Shown here in pieces: positions 24,496 through 32,627 of a stretch of 49,926 nt of DNA; position 1 is the first letter of the stretch; the number at the start of each line of letters is the position of its first letter. The stretch is from positions 1 through 49,926 of the forward strand of contig CANRNF010000013.1 in assembly GCA_947631865.1 (NCBI GenBank). The letters are read 5' to 3'. The stretch is from an uncultured Oscillospiraceae bacterium. Lineage in GTDB: Bacteria > Bacillota > Clostridia > Oscillospirales > Oscillospiraceae. The notes below the pieces were generated by a model, which did not search any database, was not told where the DNA came from, and saw only the letters and a list, made by a program, of their open reading frames with translations. Made by a program: the position numbers and the translations under genes.

Positions 24496-25059
24496 ATGAT
24501 TTCAGCAGGCGAATTTCGCAACGGCGTGACCTTCGAGATGGACGGCCAGGTGATGCAGGTCATCGAGTTCCAGCACGTCAAGCCCGGCAAGGGCTCCCCC
24601 TTCGTGCGCACCAAGATGAAGAACGTCATCACCGGCGCGGTGGTGGAGACCTCCTTCAACCCCACGGCCAAGTTCGAGAACGCTTACGTGGAGCGCAAGA
24701 ACATGGAGTACAGCTACGCCGACGGCGATATCTACTACTTCATGGACGGCGAGACCTACGAGCTCATCCCCATCGACAAGTCCAAGCTCTCCGACGGCTT
24801 CCGTTTCGTCAAGGAGAACGAGGTCTGCACCATCAGCTCCTATAAGGGCGTGGTCTTCAACGTGGAGGCCCCCAACTTCGTGACCCTGGAGGTCACCGAC
24901 ACCGACCCCGGCTTCGCCGGCAACACCGCCACCAACGCCACCAAGCCCGCCACCCTGGAGACCGGCGCCGAGATCAAGGTGCCCCTGTTCATCGAGCCGG
25001 GCGAGCGCATCGAGATAGACACCCGCACCGGGGAGTACCTGGGCCGGGCCAAGGCATAA
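24496..25059 (+). CDS. efp: Elongation factor P
   Basis: A 187-aa EF-P with the three beta-barrel domains. The tip loop [13 protein letters not shown] places Lys32 at the position modified in other bacteria, and the C-terminal signature [14 protein letters not shown] is intact. EF-P binds between the P and E sites of stalled ribosomes and promotes peptide bonds at polyproline. No modification enzyme gene is seen in the window. CGGAGGATAAG precedes the ATG. Confidence 0.97.
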   Translation: MISAGEFRNGVTFEMDGQVMQVIEFQHVKPGKGSPFVRTKMKNVITGAVVETSFNPTAKFENAYVERKNMEYSYADGDIYYFMDGETYELIPIDKSKLSDGFRFVKENEVCTISSYKGVVFNVEAPNFVTLEVTDTDPGFAGNTATNATKPATLETGAEIKVPLFIEPGERIEIDTRTGEYLGRAKA

Positions 25060-25086
25060 GCTGAATACCTTCAAGGAGGCTCACCT

Positions 25087-25515
25087 ATGACCACATCGGA
25101 AAAAGTCGCGTATCTGAAGGGCCTGACCGAGGGCCTTGGCATCGACCCCCAGCAGAAGGAGGGGAAGATCCTCTCCACCATCCTGGACATCCTGGAGGAC
25201 CTGGCTCTGGACCAGGAGGATCTGGCTTCCGATATCGCGGAGCTGGACGAGGGCCTGGACGCCGTCAGCGACGACCTGGAGGACGTGGAGACCGTCCTGT
25301 TCGGCGACCCCGAGGACGAGGATGAGGACTGGGACGATGAGGAGGCCGAGGACTGGGACGGCGAGACCACCTTTTATGAGTGCGAGTGCCCCGTCTGCGG
25401 CGAGACCGTGACCTTTGACGAGGACGTTCTGGCCAAGGGCTCCATCCAGTGCCCCGCCTGCGGCGAGACATTGGAGTTCGACACCGGCTCTGACGAGGCC
25501 AAGCCCGAGGAATAA
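25087..25515 (+). CDS. CD1247-type acidic zinc-ribbon protein
   Basis: A 142-aa protein. The N-terminal helical domain (MTTSEKVAYLKGLTEGLGID, then a coiled-coil-like stretch to about 75) matches the CD1247 N-terminal domain of clostridia. A very acidic linker (Asp/Glu/Trp) follows, then a zinc ribbon with two CPxCG pairs (CPVCGET and CPACGET, about 100-130). The function of the family is unknown; contact with RNA polymerase or ribosome is only a guess. It follows efp by 27 bp with GGAGG before ATG. Confidence 0.88.
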   Translation: MTTSEKVAYLKGLTEGLGIDPQQKEGKILSTILDILEDLALDQEDLASDIAELDEGLDAVSDDLEDVETVLFGDPEDEDEDWDDEEAEDWDGETTFYECECPVCGETVTFDEDVLAKGSIQCPACGETLEFDTGSDEAKPEE

Positions 25516-25531
25516 GACCCATCGACAACAT

Positions 25532-25565
25532 AAAAGCAGACACGAAATATCGTGTCTGCTTTTTT
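25532..25565. terminator. Bidirectional terminator
   Basis: A 14-bp perfect stem (AAAAGCAGACACGA / TCGTGTCTGCTTTT) with loop AATA and T-runs on both strands; it overlaps the stop codon of the convergent phosphatase gene. Confidence 0.93.
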
Positions 25566-26298
25566 AATCCTTTCGTTCCCAGTCGTGGGAGAAGCACTCC
25601 CGGAAGCGGCCGGAAAAGGCGGGCGGCTCCCCGTGGGCAGTCAGATGGGTCACGTCCCCGAACCGGGTCATGCGAAACAGGGCGATCCCCTCCCGGCGCT
25701 CCTCCGTCACCAGCTCCGTCACGGAGGTGGGCGCGGCGCACGTCCCGCTCCAGAGCACCATGGCCGAGACGCCCAGCAGGTGCCCCAGCATCACGCAGGT
25801 CACCCCGAAGTGGCAGAAGAACACCAGCGTATCGCTGTTGGCCTGTTCCACCCGGTAGACGTTCCCCTCCCGGCGGTAGCCGTGCTCCGCCAGCACCTCG
25901 TCCAGGCCCCGGGCCACCCAGCGGGCCTCCTCACCCACGCCGGCGGCGGCCATAGCCGGGGGCTCCGTCCACTGGTCCTTATCGTAGAACCGCGCCTCCG
26001 CCGTCCAGTCCTGGGGCAGCCAGTCCCAGGCGATGTTCCACTTGTCCGGCGCGTCGGGCCGGCGGACCCGGGGGGCGAACTCCCGCAGCCAGGGCTTCTC
26101 CTCCCAGGCCCATCCGGCCCGGGCCAGCGTTGGCGCGGCGGTGGCCTTGGCCCGGCCCAGGGGCGAGACATAGCAGCCCCGGACGCCCTCCAGCGCCGCC
26201 AGCCGCGGGGCCAGCAGGTCCGCCTCCCGGACGCCCTTGTCCGTCAGGCTGTCATGCTCATAATCCGGGTCCCCGTGGCGCACGAACAGCAGCTTCAT
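25564..26298 (-). CDS. Histidine phosphatase family protein
   Basis: A 244-aa protein with the RHG catalytic motif at the N-terminus (LLFVRHGDPDY), the conserved LTDKG and YVSPLGRAKATA segments, and the second catalytic His in VFFCHFGV. These are the phosphohistidine core residues of the phosphoglycerate mutase-like superfamily. The substrate is unknown; the insert around 70-130 with KWNIAWDW is specific to a clostridial subgroup. It lies 34 bp downstream of the LtaS-like gene on the same strand and may be co-transcribed. Confidence 0.9.
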   Translation of the reverse strand: MKLLFVRHGDPDYEHDSLTDKGVREADLLAPRLAALEGVRGCYVSPLGRAKATAAPTLARAGWAWEEKPWLREFAPRVRRPDAPDKWNIAWDWLPQDWTAEARFYDKDQWTEPPAMAAAGVGEEARWVARGLDEVLAEHGYRREGNVYRVEQANSDTLVFFCHFGVTCVMLGHLLGVSAMVLWSGTCAAPTSVTELVTEERREGIALFRMTRFGDVTHLTAHGEPPAFSGRFRECFSHDWERKD

Positions 26299-26332
26299 GG
26301 TCTATCCGCCTCCCCATCCGGTCACGCCATTT

Positions 26333-28159
26333 TTATCCCGCAGGCGGGTCGAACAATTCCTGCCGCCGGTCCGAGGCGCTCTTCAGATTCTCGTATTCCA
26401 GGTAATAGTAAGGCGCGAGGGTATCATAGCCCGGATCGTCCTGGGCAAAGTAGCCCGTCTCGCCCGCCGCCGTCAGATACTGGCCGGTGCTGAGGCGTAC
26501 AGGCGCCGCCTCCTGCAGGTCCAGGATGGCCTGGTAGTAGGGCGACAGGGGCAGCCCCGCCAGGCGCAGCATCATGGGGAACAGGTCCGGCGTGCTCACC
26601 TGCAGCCCGTCTGTCTCCGGCAAAGGGCCGAAGGCCTTGTTGGCCCAGATGATGAAGGGGGTGCTCCGGGCGATGACCTCCCGCTCCTCGGCCGTCATGC
26701 CCTCCCGGGCGGGCAGCTGGGTGAGGAAGCTGGGGGCGTGGTCGCCCACCATGCACACCAGCACGGGCCGTTCCTCCCGGTCCAGATCCGTCAGCAGCCG
26801 GCCCAGGGCCCCGTCCGACATGCTGATGCTGGTCAGGTATTCGTCCACATCGTCGGTCAGGTCCCCGAAATCCCGGCCCGTGTGGACCGTGTCGAAGCTT
26901 GCCTCGTTCTGCTCATAGCCCCCGTGGTTCTGGTAGGTAAGCAGATACATGAACCGGGGTCCCTCTCCGGCGGAGGCGTACCACTCCTCCAGATTCCCGT
27001 AGTTGGCCATGTCCGTCTCCATGCGCTCGCCGTACTTGACGAAGGTGAAATCGTCCACGAACTTGCGCTCGTCAAAGCCCATGTCCGCGTAGCCCCGGCC
27101 CCGGTTGTAGTTGGCCCCGCTGGCCTGGTGCATGGCCCAGGTGGTGTAGCCCAGGCTCTCCAGATAGGTCACCGCGCTGTTGGCGTCGGTCAGGTCCACC
27201 ACGTTAAAGGGGGCCTGGCAGCTCACCAGCAGCATGGAGTTGCCGGTGAGCAGCTCATACTCCGTCCGGTTGGTGCCGCCGCCGATGCTGGGCACCACGG
27301 CGTAGCCCCGCAGGGCGTTTTCCACACCGCGGTATTTCTCCAGATAGGGCGCGTCTGTGTCCGTATCCGTATAGTGGTCCAGATCGTAAAAGCTCTCGTT
27401 CAGGATGAGGATGATGTCCGGCTTCTGGTCCGCGCTCCCAGCCGTGCCCTTATCGGCGTACTCTGTTTTAATCGCTTCCAGGGTGTCCGCGTCATAGCCC
27501 GCGGGCTTTTGGATGCAGCGGATGGACTGGATGCCCTGCCGGACGAAATAGACCGGGTAGCCGTACTGGCCGATCTCGATGCGGGTCCGCCAGGGCGCCG
27601 TGGAGTCCCTCTTTTCCAGGGGGCCCAGGGATCCGACGGCCCCGCCGCCCAGTATGACCATGGCCAGCGCCGGGATCCAGACCCGCCGCCAGGGGATGGG
27701 GCCCCGATAGAGCCGCCCCGCCAGCCAGGCCAGGACCATATTGACGGCGAACACCGCCGCCGAGGCCGCCACCGTCATGTCCAGAGCCAGCCGGTAGCCG
27801 CTCAGCACGTCCATGGCGGTGCCCGCGCTCAAAAGAGCCGTCAACGTCAGCACGTCGCCGCTGAAAAGCCTGGTATAGTGGCCCGCCACGCTCCAGACGA
27901 AGAAGAGGATATTGCCCAGAAAATAGCCCCAGCGCCACCGGCGTGTCAGCGTCACGAACAGCATGTCCACGGCGAATACCATGGCCAGGTTCACCAGCTG
28001 GTACTCCAGCTTCCGGTCCAGCAGCGTCATGAGCTGGATGCCGCTGCTCAGGTCCAGCTGCAGCCACTGCATGCCCGTCATGGCCGCCACGGCCAGGACC
28101 ATCATCGCCAGCCGCAGCCGGGGCTTTTCCCTCAGGGCGTCTATCCTGTCTTTCATCAT
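26333..28159 (-). CDS. LtaS-like sulfatase-family membrane phosphotransferase
   Basis: A 608-aa protein with about five N-terminal membrane segments (to residue 190) and an extracellular sulfatase-fold domain. Metal and nucleophile residues of the LTA synthase type are visible: Glu in ILNESFYD, Thr in GGTNRTEYELLTG, HQASGANYN, and Asp-His in VGDHAPSF. Such enzymes transfer glycerol phosphate or similar groups to surface polymers or lipids. Which substrate is used here is not clear. Two tandem ATGs (28159 and 28156) follow GGTGAG; either could be used. Confidence 0.9.
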   Translation of the reverse strand: MMKDRIDALREKPRLRLAMMVLAVAAMTGMQWLQLDLSSGIQLMTLLDRKLEYQLVNLAMVFAVDMLFVTLTRRWRWGYFLGNILFFVWSVAGHYTRLFSGDVLTLTALLSAGTAMDVLSGYRLALDMTVAASAAVFAVNMVLAWLAGRLYRGPIPWRRVWIPALAMVILGGGAVGSLGPLEKRDSTAPWRTRIEIGQYGYPVYFVRQGIQSIRCIQKPAGYDADTLEAIKTEYADKGTAGSADQKPDIILILNESFYDLDHYTDTDTDAPYLEKYRGVENALRGYAVVPSIGGGTNRTEYELLTGNSMLLVSCQAPFNVVDLTDANSAVTYLESLGYTTWAMHQASGANYNRGRGYADMGFDERKFVDDFTFVKYGERMETDMANYGNLEEWYASAGEGPRFMYLLTYQNHGGYEQNEASFDTVHTGRDFGDLTDDVDEYLTSISMSDGALGRLLTDLDREERPVLVCMVGDHAPSFLTQLPAREGMTAEEREVIARSTPFIIWANKAFGPLPETDGLQVSTPDLFPMMLRLAGLPLSPYYQAILDLQEAAPVRLSTGQYLTAAGETGYFAQDDPGYDTLAPYYYLEYENLKSASDRRQELFDPPAG

Positions 28160-28201
28160 ACTCTCACCCGCCTTGTCTGTATCATATAGTAGCATATCCT
28201 G

Positions 28202-29089
28202 TCAAGGCGGGAAACGGACCGTGACCGTGAGGCGGCCTCCCTCATAGGCCGCGTCGATGCTGCCACCCATGCGCTCGGCCAGCGTCCGGGCGATGGCGAG
28301 GCCCAGGCCCGTGGCGTTCCGGGCCGCCTCCAGGGAGAAGAACCGGTCGAACAGCCGCCCCACCTGCACCGGGTCCAGGCCCGCCGCGGCGTTGGAGAAG
28401 GCGATGTCCCCCTCTTCATTCAGCGTCACGGAAAGGTCCCCGTCGCTGTATTTGAGGGCGTTGGAGAAGAGGTTGGACAGCACCCGTCCCAGGGCCGCCC
28501 GGTCAAGCGTCCGCACCACATGCTTCTCCGGCAGGGATATTTCCGGGGAAATGCCCCGAGCGGTGAGGGCGGCGTAGAACCCGGCGGCGCTGGCCTCCAC
28601 CGCGGCGTTCAGGTCCACCGGCTCCGGGGCCAGCTCCCCGTCCGTGGACAGGACCACCGAGTAGCGGAACAGCTCCTCCGTGAGGCTTTTCATGGCCTCG
28701 GTCCGCCCGGAGATGTACCCCAGATACCGCCGGGCGTTGGGGCTCAGGTCCTCCCGGTCCAGAAGCTCCAGGTACCCGCATATGGCGGTCAGAGGCGTGC
28801 GCAGGTCGTGAGAGACGTTGGTGACAGCGTCCTTGAGCTCCCGATCCCCCTGCTCATAGCGCAGGCGCTGGGCCCGGAGGGCCCGCAGCTCCCGGTTGAG
28901 GCCCGCCGCGAGACGGCGCATCTCCCCGTCCGTGGTGGACAGGGAGATGAGGGTATTGGTGTCCTCCGAGAGCTTTTCGGAAAGCTCCCGGACGATCTGC
29001 CGGGCCGCCCGGCGCATGGACCAGATGTGCAAGCCCAGCGCCAGGACCGCCGCGGCCAGTATGACGCACAGGGCGACAGGAAGCGTCAT
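28202..29089 (-). CDS. Sensor histidine kinase of the ABC transporter locus
   Basis: A 295-aa kinase with a single N-terminal membrane segment (about 4-24) and almost no extracellular part. HisKA follows with the His in VSHDLRTPLTAICGY, then HATPase_c with N-box LFSNALKYSDG, FDRFFS and GLGLAIA. Because the input domain is minimal, signal probably comes through the neighbouring transporter, as known for Bce/Cpr-type systems. It is the last gene of the regulator-ABC-permease-permease-kinase run, 12 bp after the second permease. Its partner is the regulator at 31749. Confidence 0.92.
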   Translation of the reverse strand: MTLPVALCVILAAAVLALGLHIWSMRRAARQIVRELSEKLSEDTNTLISLSTTDGEMRRLAAGLNRELRALRAQRLRYEQGDRELKDAVTNVSHDLRTPLTAICGYLELLDREDLSPNARRYLGYISGRTEAMKSLTEELFRYSVVLSTDGELAPEPVDLNAAVEASAAGFYAALTARGISPEISLPEKHVVRTLDRAALGRVLSNLFSNALKYSDGDLSVTLNEEGDIAFSNAAAGLDPVQVGRLFDRFFSLEAARNATGLGLAIARTLAERMGGSIDAAYEGGRLTVTVRFPP

Positions 29090-29101
29090 AGGCGCACCGC
29101 C

Positions 29102-29917
29102 TTATCGGATATCTTTTCGTTTGAACAGAATGAGGCCCGCCGCCGCGGTCAGGACGGTCAGGGCCGCCGACCAGACCAGCATCATGGGCGACGCGTCCAG
29201 CTCCATGTACCGATACGCCTGGCAGACGGGCAGGGCGTCATAGAGAAACGCCGTGAGCGTCCCCGCCTGGCCCGGCTCGTGGAAGACCCACTGCTGCTGG
29301 CCGGCCTCGTCGATCATCAACTGTAGCCCGCCGTGGGTGGCGGTCTCCCAGGCGTCCTGGACCTGGATGCCGGCGAAGAACAGCACCACCATCAGCAGGA
29401 TGAGGACCACCGCGAGAAGCGACCGGCGCTGGATGAGCATGCAAAAGAACACGCACAGGGAGCAGTACCCCGCCAGGAGCAGCACCGTCCCGCCCAGGCA
29501 CAGCGCCAGCCTTCCCGGCTCCGGGGCGGGGAAATTGCGCAGCATCCAGGGCAGCCGGGGCAGCCAGACCAGCAGTTCGACCCCGTACAGCGCCAGGGCC
29601 GCGAGAAAGCCCGCCGCGAGGGTCGCCAGATAGATGCTCGCCCGGCCGTGGCCCGCGATGATCTTGCTGCGGATGGTCCCGTCGGCGTATTCCCCGTCGA
29701 AAAAGAGGCTGAACACCGCCGCCAGGATGATGCCTATCATCAGACCGAGGCCGCATAGGGGCTGGCCCCACAGCCCGGCGGAGACGACGCCGGACTGAAA
29801 ATCGCCTATGGCGCTGTTACAAAGGCCCAGGCCGTAGGGGAGCATGATGACAAGCGCCAGCCAGAATACCGGTGTTTTCCACAGCCTCGCCATATGGGCG
29901 CGAATGAGGTTTCCCAT
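29102..29917 (-). CDS. ABC-2 type transporter permease (second)
   Basis: A 271-aa integral membrane protein with about six hydrophobic segments and an amphipathic N-terminus (IRAHMARLWKTPVFWLAL) similar to that of its upstream neighbour, suggesting duplication. The DGEYADGTIRSKIIAGHGR segment between helices 2 and 3 is typical of lantibiotic-immunity permeases (EG/NsuE-type). It should form a heterodimer with the permease at 29930 driven by the ATPase at 30750. Confidence 0.88.
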   Translation of the reverse strand: MGNLIRAHMARLWKTPVFWLALVIMLPYGLGLCNSAIGDFQSGVVSAGLWGQPLCGLGLMIGIILAAVFSLFFDGEYADGTIRSKIIAGHGRASIYLATLAAGFLAALALYGVELLVWLPRLPWMLRNFPAPEPGRLALCLGGTVLLLAGYCSLCVFFCMLIQRRSLLAVVLILLMVVLFFAGIQVQDAWETATHGGLQLMIDEAGQQQWVFHEPGQAGTLTAFLYDALPVCQAYRYMELDASPMMLVWSAALTVLTAAAGLILFKRKDIR

Positions 29918-29929
29918 ACCGCCTCCCCC

Positions 29930-30757
29930 CTATTTCAAGTCCTTCCGGCGGAAGGCCAGAAGGCCCCCGGCGGTGGACGCGGTCAGGATGAGCAGGGAAT
30001 AAAGGCACATGGCCCAGGGGTGGACGATCATGTCGAAATTATAGAGAAGCGCCTGGCCTGTGGGCAGAAAGTCCGCCACGAACTGGTAGACCTCCCGCTC
30101 CCGGCCCTGGAGATAGTCCGGGTTCTCCATGTCCGAGGCGTCCACCAGTTCCCCCTCTTCGGTCATCATAAGGCCCTGGAAATGCTCCGGCTCTCCCAGT
30201 CGGCCCGCCACATTGCCGCCCACGGCCAGGCCCGCCAGCACCGCCAGCAGCAGCGTCACCGCCAGGATGGCCTTGCGGGAGATGAGCATGCTCCCCAGGG
30301 TGCATAGAGCGCACAGCGCCGCCGCCATGAGAAGCTCCCCGACCACGGTCAGGGCCAGCATGCCGGGCGAGACGCCCAGCCCCTCGGTGAAAAACGGGCC
30401 GATGATGCACACCGGCAGGAAATAGGCCGCGATCATCAGAAAACAGGCGGCCAGGCTCAGCACGAGGCTGGAAAGGTACACCGCCGGGCGGGTCTTGCCG
30501 GCGATCAGCTTGTTGCGGATGACGCCGTGCTCGTACTCCGTGCCCAGGAAGAGGGCGCAGAACACCGCCGGCAGGAACACCGTGACGATGCAGTGGTAGC
30601 GGCACAGGTCGCCCATGAAGTAGACGATCCCCTCCTGGGTGCCGTCCCAGACGGTGCAGCAGACCATGCCGCCGCAGAGCGCCATGAACGCCACGCCCAG
30701 CCAGAGGATGGGGGCCCGCCACAGCCGGGCAAACCCGGCCCGGAGAAGGTCATGCAT
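29930..30757 (-). CDS. ABC-2 type transporter permease (first)
   Basis: A 275-aa membrane protein with six predicted helices. LRAGFARLWRAPILWLGV and LGTEYEHGVIRNKLIAGKTR match the second permease in position and style. ATG 30757 overlaps the ATPase stop by 8 bases with GGGAGG upstream, indicating translational coupling. A large loop near 195-225 carries acidic residues. Likely role: expulsion of a cationic antimicrobial peptide from the membrane. Confidence 0.88.
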   Translation of the reverse strand: MHDLLRAGFARLWRAPILWLGVAFMALCGGMVCCTVWDGTQEGIVYFMGDLCRYHCIVTVFLPAVFCALFLGTEYEHGVIRNKLIAGKTRPAVYLSSLVLSLAACFLMIAAYFLPVCIIGPFFTEGLGVSPGMLALTVVGELLMAAALCALCTLGSMLISRKAILAVTLLLAVLAGLAVGGNVAGRLGEPEHFQGLMMTEEGELVDASDMENPDYLQGREREVYQFVADFLPTGQALLYNFDMIVHPWAMCLYSLLILTASTAGGLLAFRRKDLK

Positions 30758-31664
30758 GGCGGCCACCTCCCACCAGGGAGACGAAGTAACTCTCCAGGCT
30801 CTCGTCCCGCTCCCGGATGTCCAGAAGCTCGCAGTCCTGGGCCGCCAGGGCCAGGGTGAGCTGGGACACGTTCAGTTTTTCGTATACGTCCGCCGTCCGG
30901 CCGTCCAGCACCTTGTACTCCGCCCCCATGGCGTCCAGCACCCGGGCGAGAGCGGCGGTATCCGTCACCGTGAGGCGCACGCACTTGCGGCAGGCCGCCT
31001 CCAGCTCCGCGGCGGATATCTCCTTCACCATCCGCCCGCCGTCGATGAAGCCGTAGTGGGTGGCCAGGCGGGAAAGCTCGTCCAGGATGTGGCTGGAGAT
31101 GAGGACGGTGATCTGTCTCTCCCGGTTGAGGCGCAGGATGAGCTCCCGGATCTCGATGATGCCCTGGGGATCCAGGCCGTTCACCGGCTCGTCCAGGACG
31201 AGGAAGTCCGGATCCCCGGCCAGGGCCACCGCTATCCCTAAGCGCTGCTTCATGCCCAGGGAGAAGTGCCGGGCCTTCTTTTTGCCCGTGTCGGCCAGGC
31301 CCACCAGCTCCAAGAGCTCGTCGATCCCCTCGAAGGAGGGCAGGCCCAGCACCCGGTACTGCTGCTTTAAGTTGTCCCGGGCGGACATGTCCAGGTAGAT
31401 GGACGGGGTCTCCACCACCGCCCCCATGCGCCGGCGGGCGCGGCTGATATCCCGGTCCGTGTGGCGGCGGCCGTAGAGGCGGTACTCCCCGCCGGAGGGG
31501 GCCTGCAGGCCGCAGATCAGGCGGATGAGGGTGGTCTTGCCCGCGCCGTTCCGGCCCACCAGGCCGTAGATGGCCCCCTTGGGCACAGCCATGGTGAGGC
31601 CGTTCAGGGCCCTGCCCTGCCGGTAGCGCTTGGAAAGGTCCGCCGTCCGCAAGACGTATTCCAT
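30750..31664 (-). CDS. ABC transporter ATP-binding protein (CprA/lantibiotic immunity type)
   Basis: A 304-aa ATPase with Walker A GRNGAGKTT, Q-loop region RRMGAVVETPSIY, signature FSLGMKQRLGIA (LSGGQ replaced by FSLGM, common in this subfamily), Walker B FLVLDEPVNGLDP and the switch His in SSHILDEL. A C-terminal extension of about 80 residues is present. Together with two permeases, a short kinase and an OmpR regulator the set resembles C. difficile cprABC-cprKR. Three phased repeats lie just upstream (31717-31746). Confidence 0.93.
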   Translation of the reverse strand: MEYVLRTADLSKRYRQGRALNGLTMAVPKGAIYGLVGRNGAGKTTLIRLICGLQAPSGGEYRLYGRRHTDRDISRARRRMGAVVETPSIYLDMSARDNLKQQYRVLGLPSFEGIDELLELVGLADTGKKKARHFSLGMKQRLGIAVALAGDPDFLVLDEPVNGLDPQGIIEIRELILRLNRERQITVLISSHILDELSRLATHYGFIDGGRMVKEISAAELEAACRKCVRLTVTDTAALARVLDAMGAEYKVLDGRTADVYEKLNVSQLTLALAAQDCELLDIRERDESLESYFVSLVGGGRHA

Positions 31665-31716
31665 ATGTCGAAAACCTCCCGATCGTTCATTGATGGCGCC
31701 ATAGTAGATGCGGGGG

Positions 31717-31746
31717 GTAAAGAAACCGGTAAAGAGTCCCGTAAAG
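31717..31746 (-). promoter_or_regulatory. Three 12-bp-phased direct repeats upstream of the ABC genes
   Basis: GTAAAG (CTTTAC on the transcribed strand) occurs at 31717, 31729 and 31741, exactly 12 bp apart, in the 84-bp gap between the regulator stop and the ATPase start. They precede a TACTAT -10-like site near 31700-31707 that has no good -35. This layout fits an activated promoter bound by the OmpR-type regulator. A fourth GTAAAG occurs in that regulator's own -35 region (32478). Confidence 0.65.
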
Positions 31747-31748
31747 GT

Positions 31749-32429
31749 TTACGCCTCCGGCTCTTCATGGGCCCGGAGCTTGAAGCCGATGCCCCAGACC
31801 GCCTCGATGTAGTCGCGGCCGGACAGGTCCCGCAGCTTTTTCCGCAGGTTGCTCACGTGCATCTTGAGGGAGCCCTCCGTGCAGTCGGGGGTATCCAGGC
31901 TGATGCGGTCCAATATCTGGCTCTTGGTGACCACCTGATTGGGGTTCAACATGAGCAGCTTCAATATGGCGCACTCGGTGCGGGTCAGGCGGACCTCCGC
32001 CCCGCCCACCGCCGCTGTCCGGGTATCCGCGTCCAGACGCAAGTCCGAGAAGGAGAGCTTTTCCGCCTCCAGGGACGGGCCCTCCCGCAGGCGCACGGCG
32101 ACGCGGGCTAAGAGCTCCTTCACGTCGAAGGGCTTGGTCACGTAGTCCGCCGCCCCGCCCAGGAGCAGGGACACCTTGTCCTGGGTGTCCGCCTTGGCGC
32201 TCACTACGATCACGGGGACGCCCTTCAGCTTTGGAAGGACCTCCTCCCCCGCGAGGCCGGGCAGCATCAGGTCCAGGAGCACCAGGTCCGGCCTGACCTG
32301 AGGCAGCGCCAGCAGCGCCTCCGTGCCGGAATAGGCCCGGCTCACCCGGTAGCCCTCCCGGGTGAGCACCTCGGCGAGCATGTCCCCGATGTGCTGGTCG
32401 TCGTCCACGATGAGGATGTGTTTGGACAT
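31749..32429 (-). CDS. OmpR-family response regulator of the ABC locus
   Basis: A 226-aa regulator. The receiver has DDD at 9-11, phospho-acceptor D53 in LVLLDLMLPG, Ser in VVSAKAD and Lys in TKPFDV. The winged helix (about 130-226) ends YIEAVWGIGFKL. It should be phosphorylated by the kinase at 28202 and control the transporter genes. ATG 32429 is preferred because GGGAGGTGACC precedes it; a GTG three codons upstream is less likely. First gene of the locus. Confidence 0.95.
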   Translation of the reverse strand: MSKHILIVDDDQHIGDMLAEVLTREGYRVSRAYSGTEALLALPQVRPDLVLLDLMLPGLAGEEVLPKLKGVPVIVVSAKADTQDKVSLLLGGAADYVTKPFDVKELLARVAVRLREGPSLEAEKLSFSDLRLDADTRTAAVGGAEVRLTRTECAILKLLMLNPNQVVTKSQILDRISLDTPDCTEGSLKMHVSNLRKKLRDLSGRDYIEAVWGIGFKLRAHEEPEA

Positions 32430-32454
32430 GAAGGTCACCTCCCATGCCGCTTAT

Positions 32455-32482
32455 AGTATAACAAAAGGGCCGCCCGTGTAAA
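32455..32482 (-). promoter_or_regulatory. Promoter of the response regulator gene
   Basis: Minus-strand -35 TTTACA (32477-32482), 16-bp spacer, -10 TATACT (32455-32460). The -35 overlaps one GTAAAG motif of the type repeated at 31717-31746, suggesting autoregulation. Confidence 0.7.
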
Positions 32483-32490
32483 GAAAAAAA

Positions 32491-32621
32491 GGCTCCCTCA
32501 GACGAGGGAGGTGGCCGCCGAAGGCGGACGGAGGGAGGGAAACTGATGACTGCCAGCGTAACGGAGGTTTTCCCTCCCCCAGTCTCGCTAACGCTCGACA
32601 GCCCCCTCGTCTGAGGGGGCC
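32491..32621. repeat. REPIN-like double-hairpin element R4
   Basis: 131 bp between the regulator promoter and the tldE stop. Left arm CTCCCTC-AGAC-GAGGGAG then CCGCC-GAA-GGCGG; right arm AGTCTCGCTAACGCTCGACA then GCCCCCTC-GTCT-GAGGGGGC; central arms GGAGGGAGGGAAA / TTTTCCCTCCCCC pair over a longer loop than in R2 and R3. Confidence 0.9.
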
Positions 32622-32627
32622 ATTTTA

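Noticed and set aside
26297-28189. 630-aa plus-strand frame opposite the LtaS-like gene
   Set aside because: Shadow frame; the minus strand has all LtaS-type motifs and membrane segments.
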